Positions 34,391-44,997 are shown, numbered from the stretch's first letter. The stretch: 56,765 nucleotides of DNA from a bacterium (GCA_029573715.1 JAKQDR010000165.1:1-56765); one strand, 5' to 3'. Made by a program: numbers and translations. The notes: a model not told the origin generated them from the letters alone.

Positions 34391-36109
34391 TCACTCATCA
34401 CACATCATTTCTTGATATGTCGCTGGGTCGATACGATATATGTAGACAATAGTAGATTGTTTATCGCCGGACAATTCAGTAAACACAGGAAGTTCCGGCA
34501 TCAACTTAAGTTGTTGAATCTTTTCAGTGCTCACATACCAAAAACTAGTGCCATTATTCTTATGAATGCATATCAATTCAGAAAGTTGCTTATCTGCACG
34601 CTTGATATTTTTATACTCGACAGGATGTGAGAATCCTCCCGAATCGACTGGAGAATAAATCGTATGATTTTGATAGTCTTCTGGATTAATTTTATTATGA
34701 TATGCGTACAATATTGGAAAATTATTATTGAATTTTTCAAAATATACTAATTCATCGTTCGCATTATCATGGATATATCTCATAACTGAAGGCACATCGC
34801 TTTCATAGTCTATTTTAAATTTTGGAATGTGGAAATAGAGAAATTCCAACAAGAATGCAAAACCATATCCTAATGTAATAAAACTAATGAACCCAAAAAG
34901 AAGGTTGCGGTGTATAGAATTCTGTAATTTGTTACTTACATAGCCATAGCCATAAGTTATAACGATGACAATAAATGGCAGAAGAGCCGAAAGTCGTACA
35001 CGTTGGGGCATCCCAACCATCGCAGATGGCAAAGTTACGATAATTAGTGATATAAGTACCAATACTTGAATGAACTTCTTCCGAGGTTTTCTAGTAAATA
35101 TAGCCATTAATCCGAATATATAAAAAGGTAACAAGTGAAGAAGCAATACTCCCCAATTAGGAACGCTTAAATAGAGAATATTCTTCTCTCCTGTGAGAAA
35201 CAAAAACTCAGGAGATAAGGAACGAATAACATTAAATATTACTTCAATGGAAATTGAAAAGGGCCTATTGGCTAAAGCAACGCAGATAGATTGGGGTAAA
35301 TATTGCATACAATAGCCCCTCTTATCATCAACCATGTGTTTTATGCCTGAATCATTGTATAGTCCAATTTGACGGAGCCTGGTCGTCCCATCAATCCCAA
35401 TGGAATGCGGGATTAAAGGAAGTATTAATAAGAGAAATAAGACTAAAACCATGAAGCAATGTCGGAAGGATATTATGCGAGAGGTCCATAACCGAGCTAT
35501 AAAAAATACGACGAAAAAAGACGTCACCCATCTATATGGAATATACGTGTACCATGTAGCCGCGAAAAATATTATGGTAAGCAAGACTGATGAACGTCTC
35601 GGATTTTTCAGGGCAAGAAACATCGTCCACAATCCAATAGTAAAAAATAAAAGTGCCACATTAGATTCAAATGCCAATCGACTAAGCACAATACTCCATG
35701 GAGAGAACGCAACCAGCATTGACGCAAACAACGACTCGATATGTCCACTGTCTAATGAACGGAGAAGTCCATATATCACTAATACTAGAAGAGAACCAGC
35801 TAAAGCAGAGGGAAATCGAGTTGAGAAGTTATTAAGGTCGAATATCGAAATAAATAAGGTAAGAATGTAGGGATATGCGGGAAGCTTTTCATCACCAAAT
35901 GCTTCAAAATGCAATGGAAGATAATTGCCTCGCTCATCTTTTTGTGTATGGAGAAGCGAATACGCAATATAGCCATGACTCGCTTCATCGTCTAATACAC
36001 CCTGAGGGATGGAGTTCAGTTCGTATGTACGAATTATGAACGCGAATAGCACAATAATTGCTAAAAATGTGATCGGAACATTTCTTTTGAAGAATGGCAT
36101 GATATGCAT
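34391..36109 (-). CDS. GT-C membrane glycosyltransferase (GT39-like)
   Basis: A 572-aa polytopic protein. First-loop motif GVLDDEASHGYIAYSLL (residues about 37-53) supplies the catalytic Asp/Glu of this class, and the second acidic site FGDEKLPAYPYI follows at about 70. The C-terminal 140 residues are soluble. It lies 25 bp downstream of another GT-C gene on the same strand. It is somewhat AT-richer than the fts genes nearby. Confidence 0.8.
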   Translation of the reverse strand: MHIMPFFKRNVPITFLAIIVLFAFIIRTYELNSIPQGVLDDEASHGYIAYSLLHTQKDERGNYLPLHFEAFGDEKLPAYPYILTLFISIFDLNNFSTRFPSALAGSLLVLVIYGLLRSLDSGHIESLFASMLVAFSPWSIVLSRLAFESNVALLFFTIGLWTMFLALKNPRRSSVLLTIIFFAATWYTYIPYRWVTSFFVVFFIARLWTSRIISFRHCFMVLVLFLLLILPLIPHSIGIDGTTRLRQIGLYNDSGIKHMVDDKRGYCMQYLPQSICVALANRPFSISIEVIFNVIRSLSPEFLFLTGEKNILYLSVPNWGVLLLHLLPFYIFGLMAIFTRKPRKKFIQVLVLISLIIVTLPSAMVGMPQRVRLSALLPFIVIVITYGYGYVSNKLQNSIHRNLLFGFISFITLGYGFAFLLEFLYFHIPKFKIDYESDVPSVMRYIHDNANDELVYFEKFNNNFPILYAYHNKINPEDYQNHTIYSPVDSGGFSHPVEYKNIKRADKQLSELICIHKNNGTSFWYVSTEKIQQLKLMPELPVFTELSGDKQSTIVYIYRIDPATYQEMMCDE

Positions 36110-36134
36110 ATATTTATCCAGCTACAGAACAATT

Positions 36135-37862
36135 TTATAAAGTGTCTTGGTCGTTTTCTACAGTGCCTATTCCCATATATTCGTATACTCGATAACCCAA
36201 CAATTCTCCTGTTTGTTTAACAAAGCTTATGAGTTTAAATCTGGTATCCGTCAGCGGCCTCTCACCACAGGTATATTTGAATGCAATAATATTCTTTTCT
36301 TGAATTCCTGATTGAATAATTTCCTCTTCTGTATTCATACATTGAGATTCGGGAATAAAATGAACATTGTCAATTTGAGGGATACGCACTTCGGATTTGA
36401 AACGACCCATAAGCTCTGGATCGAATCTATGATTAAAAAATAGATAGTATATTGCCATAGTGCTATCTTGAGGCAGATATACATCCTTGTCGTGATATTT
36501 TTCTATAAAGTGAATGAGCGGTTTTACCGCATCTTGGCGAGAAATACTATTAGCAGAATCAAAATGTAATTTGTAACTAAGTCCGAAATATGTTATTTCA
36601 AAAACTAAAAACAGGGCAATAATAAGAAAGATTAGTTTGTGCTTATTCATTAGTAGAGTTGCCCCATATGCTATTGCAGGAATAAGCAATACCCCAAACA
36701 TCATACTTCTATTAATATTCGGGCTCCCAATATATGTCATTGCAGGGGGTATCAACGATAATGCTGCGAGAATCAAATAGTAAAGTAGAATACGCCTTGC
36801 ACTGTCATTTTTGATTAAATATCCAAAATACCAAATAAACGCTAGTAGAAAGAAAAGATAGGAGATGAACATCATACCCTGTTCTGGGACAATGAATTTT
36901 TCCCCCCAGCTATCCAAGAAAAGATATTTTGGAGCAAAGTATGAGAAATATTGTCGAAGAAACTCCCTTCCGTATCCCAACGGTTTATTGTGTAATAGAC
37001 GTGCTAAAATCGGAGAATTGTTTCCAGTATCATAAATGAGGATTTGATTTCTGATAGAAACACCGCTTATCTCTCCAAATATTGATGTTTGCTGTAACCT
37101 TCCTTGTCCCCATGGAGTGGACATGATCCACAGAGTAAACAGTGAAAATAGCATGAGAGTCGTGATGAGAAATATCTTTGTCTTTATTTGTTTAATGTAA
37201 GTCCAAAAGAAAACTATCGTTACGAGTAGAAAGGCAGGAGCATACGTTCTATAGGGGTGATATAACCAATACGAAAACAGACAGATGAGCGTCCCCATTA
37301 TTAGGGTTAAAATAGAGTCCTTTTCGATACCTTTTAAAAAAAAGTAGAGAGCTGTAAGACAAAATGTTGCACCAAGCACTCCTTCTGATGATGAACGTGA
37401 TAAGACGACATGCCATGGGAAAATTGCGAGAAGAAATGCAGAAAATATGGCAGTTCTTTTATTTTTAAATAGCTGGTTAACTAAATAATACATTGGAATC
37501 GTTCCCAATGCTCCAATAAATGCAGATGGAAATCGTACGGCGAACTCATTCACTCCGAATAGCAACGTCGCTAGTCCTGATAAATAAAACGGCCCAATGA
37601 TATAAAAATCTCCAAATTTATCAAAATACCAAAGTGGCCATGGATTTCCATACAAATCTGCACCATTTTCGAGAATAAATCTTCCCACATAACCAACTAA
37701 GACTTCATCTTCATGAAAATTGGTAGGAAATGAGCCTAAATAGATTAGACGGATGAGGAGAGCGAGGATAAAAATGCAGCCCAGCAAGAAATTATGACTA
37801 TTGCTTGAAATACAAGATAGTACTTTTTTGTATACAAACGGTTGCATATAACAATTTAACAA
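36135..37862 (-). CDS. GT-C membrane glycosyltransferase (GT39-like)
   Basis: A 575-aa polytopic protein with the motif FPTNFHEDEVLVGYVGRFIL (about 50-69) and FDKFGDFYIIGPFYL in the second loop, the arrangement of ArnT/PMT-like enzymes. A short extracellular-type domain ends the protein. A later Met (37847) is an alternative start. It probably leads the 34391 gene in a two-gene unit. Confidence 0.8.
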   Translation of the reverse strand: MLNCYMQPFVYKKVLSCISSNSHNFLLGCIFILALLIRLIYLGSFPTNFHEDEVLVGYVGRFILENGADLYGNPWPLWYFDKFGDFYIIGPFYLSGLATLLFGVNEFAVRFPSAFIGALGTIPMYYLVNQLFKNKRTAIFSAFLLAIFPWHVVLSRSSSEGVLGATFCLTALYFFLKGIEKDSILTLIMGTLICLFSYWLYHPYRTYAPAFLLVTIVFFWTYIKQIKTKIFLITTLMLFSLFTLWIMSTPWGQGRLQQTSIFGEISGVSIRNQILIYDTGNNSPILARLLHNKPLGYGREFLRQYFSYFAPKYLFLDSWGEKFIVPEQGMMFISYLFFLLAFIWYFGYLIKNDSARRILLYYLILAALSLIPPAMTYIGSPNINRSMMFGVLLIPAIAYGATLLMNKHKLIFLIIALFLVFEITYFGLSYKLHFDSANSISRQDAVKPLIHFIEKYHDKDVYLPQDSTMAIYYLFFNHRFDPELMGRFKSEVRIPQIDNVHFIPESQCMNTEEEIIQSGIQEKNIIAFKYTCGERPLTDTRFKLISFVKQTGELLGYRVYEYMGIGTVENDQDTL

Positions 37863-37992
37863 GGTTCATAAATAATGCGGTTTGCATTAATTTAAAAGTA
37901 ACAAATATTTCCGAATCTCAACTTCATATATAAGATTACTCTGGATAATTACTAGAGTGGAAAAAAATTATTATAGCTTGATTGTCGTTCTT

Positions 37993-39129
37993 TCACTTTT
38001 TTCTCAGAAATGCGGGGACATCAAAGGGATCGTTGTCTAATTCGTATACCGCCGGATCTTTTGACGGACTGGCAACAGGCTCCGAAGTTTCTTCAGGAGA
38101 AGTTTGTTTGACAGGGTGCTTACCCAACTCACTTATTAGGTCAGTACGACGACGCACAACACTCACACTATCGTCAAATTTAGTAGCAATAAGGGTCACT
38201 TTAATATAATCTTGCAAATCAGGCTTAATAGTTGCCCCAAATATGATATCCGCCTCGGGGTCTACCGCCTGCGACACCATATTGGCCGCCTCATCAACTT
38301 CAAGCATCGTCATATCAGGGCCTCCCGAGATATTGATGAGCACGCCTTTGGCGCCATCAATGTTTGAGTCAAGAAGAGGTGAGGTTATGGCTTCTTTGAC
38401 TGCATGGATAGCGCGCGCATCACCGTTGGCAAGCCCGATACCCATAAGTGCGGTTCCCGCACTTGACATAATTGTTCTGACATCTGCAAAATCCACATTG
38501 ATTAAGCCCGGATCGGTAATAAGCTCTGCAATGCCCCGCACTCCTTGATGCAGAACACTGTCAATTTTTCGCAGTGCCTCAAGCATTGAGGTTTTGTTGT
38601 CGATAATTTGCAGTATACGTTGATTTGGCACAACAATAAGTGTGTCAACGTTATCTTTGAGGTTTTGAATGCCTACTTTGGCTGCGTTCATCCGCTTACT
38701 CCCTTCAAAGAGAAATGGTTTTGTTACCACACCAATAGTGAGGGCTCCACACTCTTTTGCGACTTTGGCGATGATCGGCGATGCTCCCGTTCCGGTGCCG
38801 CCCCCCATCCCTGCGGTAATAAACACCAAGTCAGCTCCACTTAACTCTTCTTTAAGCTTTTCGAGGCTTTCCTCAGCTGCTCTTTGCCCCACTTCAGGAC
38901 TGCCTCCGCTGCCCAAACCCCGAGTCAACGCATCTCCAATTTGCACTTTTATTTGAGCTTGATTGTGCAAGAGCGCCTGAGCGTCGGTGTTTATGGATAT
39001 AAATTCAACTCCACCAATCCCTCCCTCGTTAATCATGCTCCCAATAGCATTACTTCCCCCGCCACCAACCCCTATAACTTTGATTCGTGCCACTTGTCCA
39101 CCAGTACCGGAAGTTGGTTTAACTAACAT
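37993..39129 (-). CDS. ftsZ: Cell division protein FtsZ
   Basis: Tubulin-like GTPase that forms the division ring. The 378-aa protein has VGGGGSNAIGSMI, the tubulin signature GGGTGTGASPIIA, and ends with DNDPFDVPAFLRKK, the conserved C-terminal peptide that binds FtsA. It starts 2 bp after ftsA, the last gene of the division/wall cluster. Confidence 0.98.
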   Translation of the reverse strand: MLVKPTSGTGGQVARIKVIGVGGGGSNAIGSMINEGGIGGVEFISINTDAQALLHNQAQIKVQIGDALTRGLGSGGSPEVGQRAAEESLEKLKEELSGADLVFITAGMGGGTGTGASPIIAKVAKECGALTIGVVTKPFLFEGSKRMNAAKVGIQNLKDNVDTLIVVPNQRILQIIDNKTSMLEALRKIDSVLHQGVRGIAELITDPGLINVDFADVRTIMSSAGTALMGIGLANGDARAIHAVKEAITSPLLDSNIDGAKGVLINISGGPDMTMLEVDEAANMVSQAVDPEADIIFGATIKPDLQDYIKVTLIATKFDDSVSVVRRRTDLISELGKHPVKQTSPEETSEPVASPSKDPAVYELDNDPFDVPAFLRKK

Positions 39130-39131
39130 GT

Positions 39132-40460
39132 TTACGGAAGAAATTGTTGAATAACTTCTTTAATTCTCTCAAATATGCCCCCGCTAGAGCCCTTGGGCAA
39201 TCCGGAGCCTCTGTATGCGCCTGTAATGTTCATTTGCAAATTCTCAAGCACCGAGCTCCCTCCTTTTCCGGTTGTAATCATATCAGCAGCCTGTAAAAGC
39301 CCCACAAGTCCGGCAAATGCCGGGTCGGTAAGCTCATCGGTTAATCCAGTAACGACCATCTTTCCATGTTTTATGGTCGGATCTGCAGGTTTACCCATAC
39401 GAACAGGCACGCGGAATATGTGTTTTGCTACTTCTTGCATTCCAATCGTCTTTGCTCCGCCCCCCACAAGCACAGCACCCGCGGGAATAAGTTTATGATA
39501 GGTGTTTTTTTCAAGATCCTTGTATACCATGCTCAATATTTCTTCGATACGGATCGAAATAATGCCTTCATACACAGTTTTACTCGTAAACTCCGATGCC
39601 TCGCCTTGTGCCAAATATTGACTAATATCAGGAAGCTCAACCGATTTGGCACGACCGGAAAATGGCGTATAGGAATTTGACATATACATCTTCATTTCTT
39701 CTGCAGTTTCAATCGGCAAACCAAGCCCAACTGCAAGATCATTAGTGATGTGTTTGGCCCCTATGGGAATTGAGGCAACATAGCAAAGTGCACCTTCGCT
39801 ATACACGGCGTAATCAGTCTTGCCACCACCCACATCAACAATTAATACTCCTAAATCCTTCTCGGTGTCGGTAAGTACCGCATGTCCTGCTGCTGCGGCA
39901 GAAAAAACAAATCCTGCATTATCAAGCTCCACCGATTCAAGCGCACGCTCAACATTTCGCAAATTCGTGGCTGAAGCAGTTATGATGTTGCAATCAACCT
40001 CAAGCCTAACACCGCTCATACTCACGGGGTTTCTTATCTCCGCTTGACCATCAACCACAAATTGTCGAGGAGATACAGAAAGTACATGTCGGGTGGAGGG
40101 TATTGATATGGCTTTTGCCGCATCAATAACCCGTTCAACATCAGATTCTGAGATGTCTCCCTTAGGGTTAGCAACTGCGACAACGCCGTGAGAATCTTGG
40201 GAGGCAACATGAGGCCCCCCCACTGCAACATATGCATCTTTCGCTCCCACTCCGGCCATTCGTTCTGCTTTTTGCAAAGCAGTATCTAAAGCTTCAGTGA
40301 CTTGATCTATATCAACAATAACTCCCTTGCGAACTCCCTGTGATTGTGAGATACCATATCCCAATATTTTCAATCTACCCGACTCATCACGAACAGCAAA
40401 TGCTGCAGCAATTTTTGATGTTCCGATATCAAGCGCAGTAAGGGTTTGTTTTGCACTCAT
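39132..40460 (-). CDS. ftsA: Cell division protein FtsA
   Basis: Actin-like membrane tether for FtsZ. The 442-aa product has TALDIGTSKIAAAFA (phosphate 1), LIVDVGGGKTDYAVY (phosphate 2), AVLVGGGAKTIGM (adenosine motif), the 1C subdomain between, and the amphipathic C-terminal IFERIKEVIQQFLP membrane-binding helix. Confidence 0.97.
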   Translation of the reverse strand: MSAKQTLTALDIGTSKIAAAFAVRDESGRLKILGYGISQSQGVRKGVIVDIDQVTEALDTALQKAERMAGVGAKDAYVAVGGPHVASQDSHGVVAVANPKGDISESDVERVIDAAKAISIPSTRHVLSVSPRQFVVDGQAEIRNPVSMSGVRLEVDCNIITASATNLRNVERALESVELDNAGFVFSAAAAGHAVLTDTEKDLGVLIVDVGGGKTDYAVYSEGALCYVASIPIGAKHITNDLAVGLGLPIETAEEMKMYMSNSYTPFSGRAKSVELPDISQYLAQGEASEFTSKTVYEGIISIRIEEILSMVYKDLEKNTYHKLIPAGAVLVGGGAKTIGMQEVAKHIFRVPVRMGKPADPTIKHGKMVVTGLTDELTDPAFAGLVGLLQAADMITTGKGGSSVLENLQMNITGAYRGSGLPKGSSGGIFERIKEVIQQFLP

Positions 40461-40504
40461 ACAACACTCCCTAGAATAGCGGAAACAATTCCAAAAGTCT
40501 ACTA

Positions 40505-41374
40505 TTATTTTTCAATGATGATTTTTTCAAAGCGAAGGTCAACGATGCGCATGTCTGTTGCTCCGTTTGAAACGATGCGGAGCATATGGCGAAGCGCATC
40601 GAGTTGTTTGAGGTGATTGGAGTCTGTAGACATCTTAAACAGAGTTTTATCAATTTGAGTAGTAATCAAATGCGTATCTTCGATGCGTATAACAAAATCA
40701 TCATATCCACCATCAACCAACACGCCGGCCATAGATGCGGCAAGCCGCACATCGCTTAGGCCTATAGTCTTACCCATGACAATATCTGAGTGCGTAAGTT
40801 TCTGATAGTGCTCGATTATTCCTCCATATAGCGGTCGTTCATACGCCAAGCCCATCATGAGCCCGTCGGCGGATAGTTTCACATAGGTGTCGTTATCGAC
40901 TGCTAAATGAGCAACCGGAGGGTTTGGTTTAATAAGAATTCGTACCGTCTGCGGATAGTGTTTTTCAACTTCAACATCAATAAGCGCCGGGTTGAAAGAA
41001 ATAATGTGTTTACGGATTGACTCACTTGTGTGGAGTAATAAGTTCTTACCGTTAAGCTCATCGAGCCCATCAAGTGCGTACACCATGTCTTGCTCTATTG
41101 CATTATCTTGCACAACCTCAATAGTACTAATCGTAAAAAAATAGTGGAAAAAGACCAGCAACAAAAAAATGCACAGCCCCATGACAAACACCAATCCTAA
41201 GTTGGAGGTAGTTGCCCATGCGGCAACCATCCTTAAGAGATGTTTTAGACGCGAAGTACTAAAAATTGGTGAGTGCGGTCTGTATCTTCGTGGAGTGAAC
41301 TTATCAAACGTTGCAGCCGGTGACAAGGGCTTTCTCCAAAGTCCGAATAATTTTTTGGGTCGCTTGTGGATCAT
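40505..41374 (-). CDS. ftsQ: Cell division protein FtsQ/DivIB
   Basis: Bitopic divisome protein. The start at 41374 (MIHKRPKKLF) gives 289 aa and a normal basic cytoplasmic tail, a membrane helix (LGLVFVMGLCIFLLLVFFHYFF), then a POTRA domain (TISTIEVVQDNAIEQDMVYA) and a beta domain with VEVEKHYPQTVRILI. The earlier ATG at 41476 would overlap murG by 173 bp; the chosen start still overlaps murG by 71 bp. It is identified by its position between murG and ftsA as well as by the POTRA pattern. Confidence 0.88.
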   Translation of the reverse strand: MIHKRPKKLFGLWRKPLSPAATFDKFTPRRYRPHSPIFSTSRLKHLLRMVAAWATTSNLGLVFVMGLCIFLLLVFFHYFFTISTIEVVQDNAIEQDMVYALDGLDELNGKNLLLHTSESIRKHIISFNPALIDVEVEKHYPQTVRILIKPNPPVAHLAVDNDTYVKLSADGLMMGLAYERPLYGGIIEHYQKLTHSDIVMGKTIGLSDVRLAASMAGVLVDGGYDDFVIRIEDTHLITTQIDKTLFKMSTDSNHLKQLDALRHMLRIVSNGATDMRIVDLRFEKIIIEK

Positions 41375-42419
41375 AAAAATGGGCGATTGAATCGTATGCG
41401 TTACTATACGATTGTACATTTTTATGCATCGTTTGAATACAAGCAAATAATTCATCCGAGGGTTTGTCTTGATCAAAAATTATCGCTGCGTGAGCGTCAG
41501 CAAGAAGTAACGCATGTTTTTTTTGTTCACCATACGCAGACCATGGGAGCGGAATGAGCACCGCTGGTTTTTTACGCGCTATAAGCTCAGTAGTTGTGCT
41601 TGCGCCACTTCTTGAAACGACCAAATCTGCCACTTGATACGCCTGAGAGATGTCGTGTGAGTTAAGATGTTCAATCGGCAGATATTTGCGGGCGAGCTCT
41701 GGAGATAGACCGACATGATGCTGCATTGCCCTATCCCAATCATTATATTGTTTGATATTGCCGACTTGATGAATCACGGAAAAGTCTGTAAGTAGTTTGG
41801 GCAATAAGTTGAATACATGCATATTAATGGCATGTGAACCAAGATTGCCTCCCAGTATAAAAATGATGGGGCTTGCGAGATGAGAAAATACATTTTTACC
41901 AGAAGAATGATTGCGAAATGATTGTCTGATGGGGTTACCGGTACACACGACATGTGCATGCTTGAAATGGTGCATGGTTTGAGGATAAGAAACCATCACG
42001 CCACAAGCAAATCGTGCGAGGCGAATATTTGCACTGCCCGGTTGCAATGTTTGTTCATGTAAAAAAAATGGTATGCGAAGTAGATATGCAGCTATGCATA
42101 CGGGAACGCTAATGTAACCTCCAAAACTGAGTACGGCGTTTGGACGTACGGTATTAAGAAGAAATATGTTTTTGATTATTTGATACGGGAGCTCTAACAA
42201 ACCTCGATCCCCCCGCTTCGCAGTCGAGTGGATAAACTCCAAGCCCCTCTGCGAAATTTCTTGATACTCATATGTCTGCGACTTTTCTTTCTCATTTGCT
42301 GTTCTTCGTCCGACAAATACAATACGAGTGCGCGGTCTGTGCACTCTAAGCGCGTCAATAACTGCAAGTGCAGGTGTGGGATGACCACCAGTGACAAGCA
42401 AAGTATGAAGCTTGGACAT
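41304..42419 (-). CDS. murG: UDP-GlcNAc:lipid I GlcNAc transferase
   Basis: Adds GlcNAc to lipid I at the inner face of the membrane to give lipid II. The 371-aa GT28 enzyme has VTGGHPTPALAVIDAL near the start, FFLHEQTLQPGSANI in the first domain and VVSRSGASTTTELIARKKP in the UDP-binding domain. The C-terminal 71 bp overlap ftsQ. Confidence 0.96.
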   Translation of the reverse strand: MSKLHTLLVTGGHPTPALAVIDALRVHRPRTRIVFVGRRTANEKEKSQTYEYQEISQRGLEFIHSTAKRGDRGLLELPYQIIKNIFLLNTVRPNAVLSFGGYISVPVCIAAYLLRIPFFLHEQTLQPGSANIRLARFACGVMVSYPQTMHHFKHAHVVCTGNPIRQSFRNHSSGKNVFSHLASPIIFILGGNLGSHAINMHVFNLLPKLLTDFSVIHQVGNIKQYNDWDRAMQHHVGLSPELARKYLPIEHLNSHDISQAYQVADLVVSRSGASTTTELIARKKPAVLIPLPWSAYGEQKKHALLLADAHAAIIFDQDKPSDELFACIQTMHKNVQSYSNAYDSIAHFYDPQATQKIIRTLEKALVTGCNV

Positions 42420-42469
42420 GTATGATATTGTAGTTCATATACAGGCCAAAAGCCAGAATTGCAAGGAAT

Positions 42470-43648
42470 TTATCGCATCGACTTTTTCATCCGCAGTCTT
42501 TTCTTCACAAACGGAAGAACTCCTGTTTGAAACGCCTTAAGTGACACATGAGGTTTGACTGCAATAGCGTGTTGTTTTGAGAGATTAATGGCGACACCCA
42601 CCAAACAAAATGATATAAGTAAACTGGTTCCTCCATATGAAATAAATGGCAGAGGAATGCCGGTCAGCGGAGCAAGACGGGTCATTGCTGCGAGATTAAG
42701 AAACGACTGGAATCCAAAGAAAAAGAGAATACCTGCACCAAGCATGAACCCAAATCGATCACGCATCTGCACAACAACACGATACAAATAATACAAAAAC
42801 AAAGCGTACAGTGAGATAACCCCCACTCCACCGATAAACCCAACCTCTTCTACAATAATTGCAAATATGCTATCGGTGTGTGGCTCGGGAAGAAACAAAT
42901 ATTTCTGTTTTGAACCACCAAACCCCAAACCAAATAGACCCCCATTTTGAAGGGCTATAAGAATTTGGCGTACATGATAACCAATTCCTTGTGGATCTTG
43001 ATTTATATCAAAAAGAACCATGAGCCTGTGCAGTCTGTAAGTGGCAGATTGCGCAGTGATTATCCCAATAAGTGCAAGTGCCGGCAACAAAAGAAAAAAC
43101 CTCTTCAAATCAACGCCTGCCACAAAATACATGCCAAGTGCAATAAGCACAATAACCACTGTTGTACCCATGTCAGGTTGCATCATGATAAGCCCGGCTA
43201 TTATAAGAAGCAATAAAACGAAAGCCGCTATACGTTTCTTCTCTCGATGGGCAAACCACGCGGATAAATATACGATGACTGCATATTTGGCAAGCTCAGC
43301 CGGCTGAACGTTAAACGGGCCCAAATTAATCCATCGCATCGCCCCATTGATACGCGATCCAACACCAGGTATAAGCACTGCAACAAGAAGTAATACACTT
43401 ATAATAACCAAGGGCATCGCCAGGACATACAGTCGTTTATACGAAATGCGAGAAAAGACAAAAAGACCTACAAGCGCTATGGCAAACCACGTCGCCTGTT
43501 TCTTGAGAAAGAAAAAAGCATCTTGATACAAATTTAATGCGCGAATGGACGAGCCTTCAAATACAAAATACAATCCAATACACGTTAGGATGATGGGGAT
43601 AGTATATAGGTTGATATACCAAGCTGTTCTGTGTCCGGTGCGGCTCAT
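42470..43648 (-). CDS. ftsW: SEDS-family peptidoglycan polymerase FtsW
   Basis: A 392-aa ten-helix SEDS protein that polymerises lipid II at the septum. Motifs: NGAMRWINLGPFNVQPAELAK, with the essential Asp region DMGTT in MMQPDMGTTVV, and PFISYGGTSLL near the end. Start shares one base with the murD stop (TAATG). No partner class B PBP (ftsI) is in this window. Confidence 0.96.
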   Translation of the reverse strand: MSRTGHRTAWYINLYTIPIILTCIGLYFVFEGSSIRALNLYQDAFFFLKKQATWFAIALVGLFVFSRISYKRLYVLAMPLVIISVLLLVAVLIPGVGSRINGAMRWINLGPFNVQPAELAKYAVIVYLSAWFAHREKKRIAAFVLLLLIIAGLIMMQPDMGTTVVIVLIALGMYFVAGVDLKRFFLLLPALALIGIITAQSATYRLHRLMVLFDINQDPQGIGYHVRQILIALQNGGLFGLGFGGSKQKYLFLPEPHTDSIFAIIVEEVGFIGGVGVISLYALFLYYLYRVVVQMRDRFGFMLGAGILFFFGFQSFLNLAAMTRLAPLTGIPLPFISYGGTSLLISFCLVGVAINLSKQHAIAVKPHVSLKAFQTGVLPFVKKRLRMKKSMR

Positions 43649-44997
43649 TACTTCATTATAGCAGACACAAGACTGTTGAATTTATCCCCTCTGTCGAATT
43701 CATTGGTAAATTGAGCAAAAGATGTTGCACCCGGAGAAAATAAAAGACAAGTGGGGCCCTGACAATTCAAGGCTGTATTAAGCGCTTGGGTAACGGCATC
43801 ATTGAAATGAGTATGAATGGTGCTTACATTCAGATTTGGTATCTGCACAATCTGGGGCATTATCTCTTCGGTCATGGTGCCTGGAAGAAGCACTATTAAT
43901 ACCATTTGCTTGCGGTATCGGCGTATCACTTGAATCAACTCTGAAGTTGGTAATCGTTTCGAATTACCTCCCAAAATCAATACAAGTTTTTTATCCTTAA
44001 ATGTTTCAATCGCCTTGATACATGCAATTGGTGTGGTCGATGTTGAATCGTTTACGACAATTAGTTTGTTTTTCTGCGCGATAATCTCTTGTCTGAAACG
44101 CATACCAGATTGTGATGCAATGTGGGCTTGAATATCAGATGACGAAACATCATCTAACAACAACGAGGCTGTTTTTGCTGCCAGTGCAGCATTTTCTTTA
44201 TTATGAAGTCCGTGTAAGTGCAATAGAGGATGTGAAAAGTCGTTGACTTCACAACAAAGAATGCGTGAAGGTATAGAGAAGCTTGCATCCTGAAGAATTT
44301 TCAGTGTGGAAGGAAGAGTGATGAGTGAATCAGTGGTGCTTTGATAGGCAAATATAGCAGTTTTGTCATAGATGTATTCTTGCATATCCTTGTAGTAATT
44401 GAGGTGATCTTCATAAAAATTGGTAAATACCGCATAGGGAGGTGATATCTTTTCTTGATGAAATCCCGAAAGTTGCCATGACGATAATTCCAAGACAACA
44501 ACATCTTGTGCAGATGCCTCATCGAGCAGTTCAAGCGCACATGTATTGGGCACATTGCCGGAAAGATATACGTTCCCCTTTTTATAGTAATCTTTTAGTA
44601 CCTTATATAACAGCATGGCAGTTGTAGACTTGCCCCGCGTTCCGGTAACTCCCACCACAATAGCTGGCGTATGCTTCACAAAGAGCGCTGTTTCCATATA
44701 AACTGGAATTTTTGCCTTGTGTGCATCTTGAACAATTGGATTATCCCAACGAGCGGAGGGCCCTTTTACAACGTAATCTATATGCGCAAGATCTATTTGG
44801 CTATGTCCGCCCAAAACAAAAGTAATATTGGGATATAAGCGCAAAGCAATTATTGATTTACTAAGCGCATCGGACGTCTTAAGATCGGTAACGGTAACGT
44901 GTGCTCCATGACGGGCGAGATACCGACACACACCCACTCCGCCCCCTTGCAAACCGAGTCCTATTACCAACACATGTTTATTTTTCCATTGTTTCAT
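43648..44997 (-). CDS. murD: UDP-N-acetylmuramoylalanine-D-glutamate ligase
   Basis: Adds D-Glu to UDP-MurNAc-L-Ala with ATP. Starting at 44997 (MKQWKNKHVLVIGLG) gives 449 aa; an earlier ATG at 45084 would overlap mraY by 35 bp and add a poor N-terminus. Motifs: P-loop GVTGTRGKSTTAMLL, the FTNFYEDHLNYY segment and NDSTSTTPIACIKAI. Confidence 0.95.
   Translation of the reverse strand: MKQWKNKHVLVIGLGLQGGGVGVCRYLARHGAHVTVTDLKTSDALSKSIIALRLYPNITFVLGGHSQIDLAHIDYVVKGPSARWDNPIVQDAHKAKIPVYMETALFVKHTPAIVVGVTGTRGKSTTAMLLYKVLKDYYKKGNVYLSGNVPNTCALELLDEASAQDVVVLELSSWQLSGFHQEKISPPYAVFTNFYEDHLNYYKDMQEYIYDKTAIFAYQSTTDSLITLPSTLKILQDASFSIPSRILCCEVNDFSHPLLHLHGLHNKENAALAAKTASLLLDDVSSSDIQAHIASQSGMRFRQEIIAQKNKLIVVNDSTSTTPIACIKAIETFKDKKLVLILGGNSKRLPTSELIQVIRRYRKQMVLIVLLPGTMTEEIMPQIVQIPNLNVSTIHTHFNDAVTQALNTALNCQGPTCLLFSPGATSFAQFTNEFDRGDKFNSLVSAIMK

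Noticed and set aside
35400-35870. 156-codon plus-strand ORF
   Set aside because: It is antisense to a GT-C gene with intact motifs, is rich in basic residues typical of shadow frames, and has no promoter or start signal.
37863-37992. Terminator after ftsZ
   Set aside because: A weak ACTCT/AGAGT stem with a long AT-rich loop was seen near 37950, too poor to annotate.
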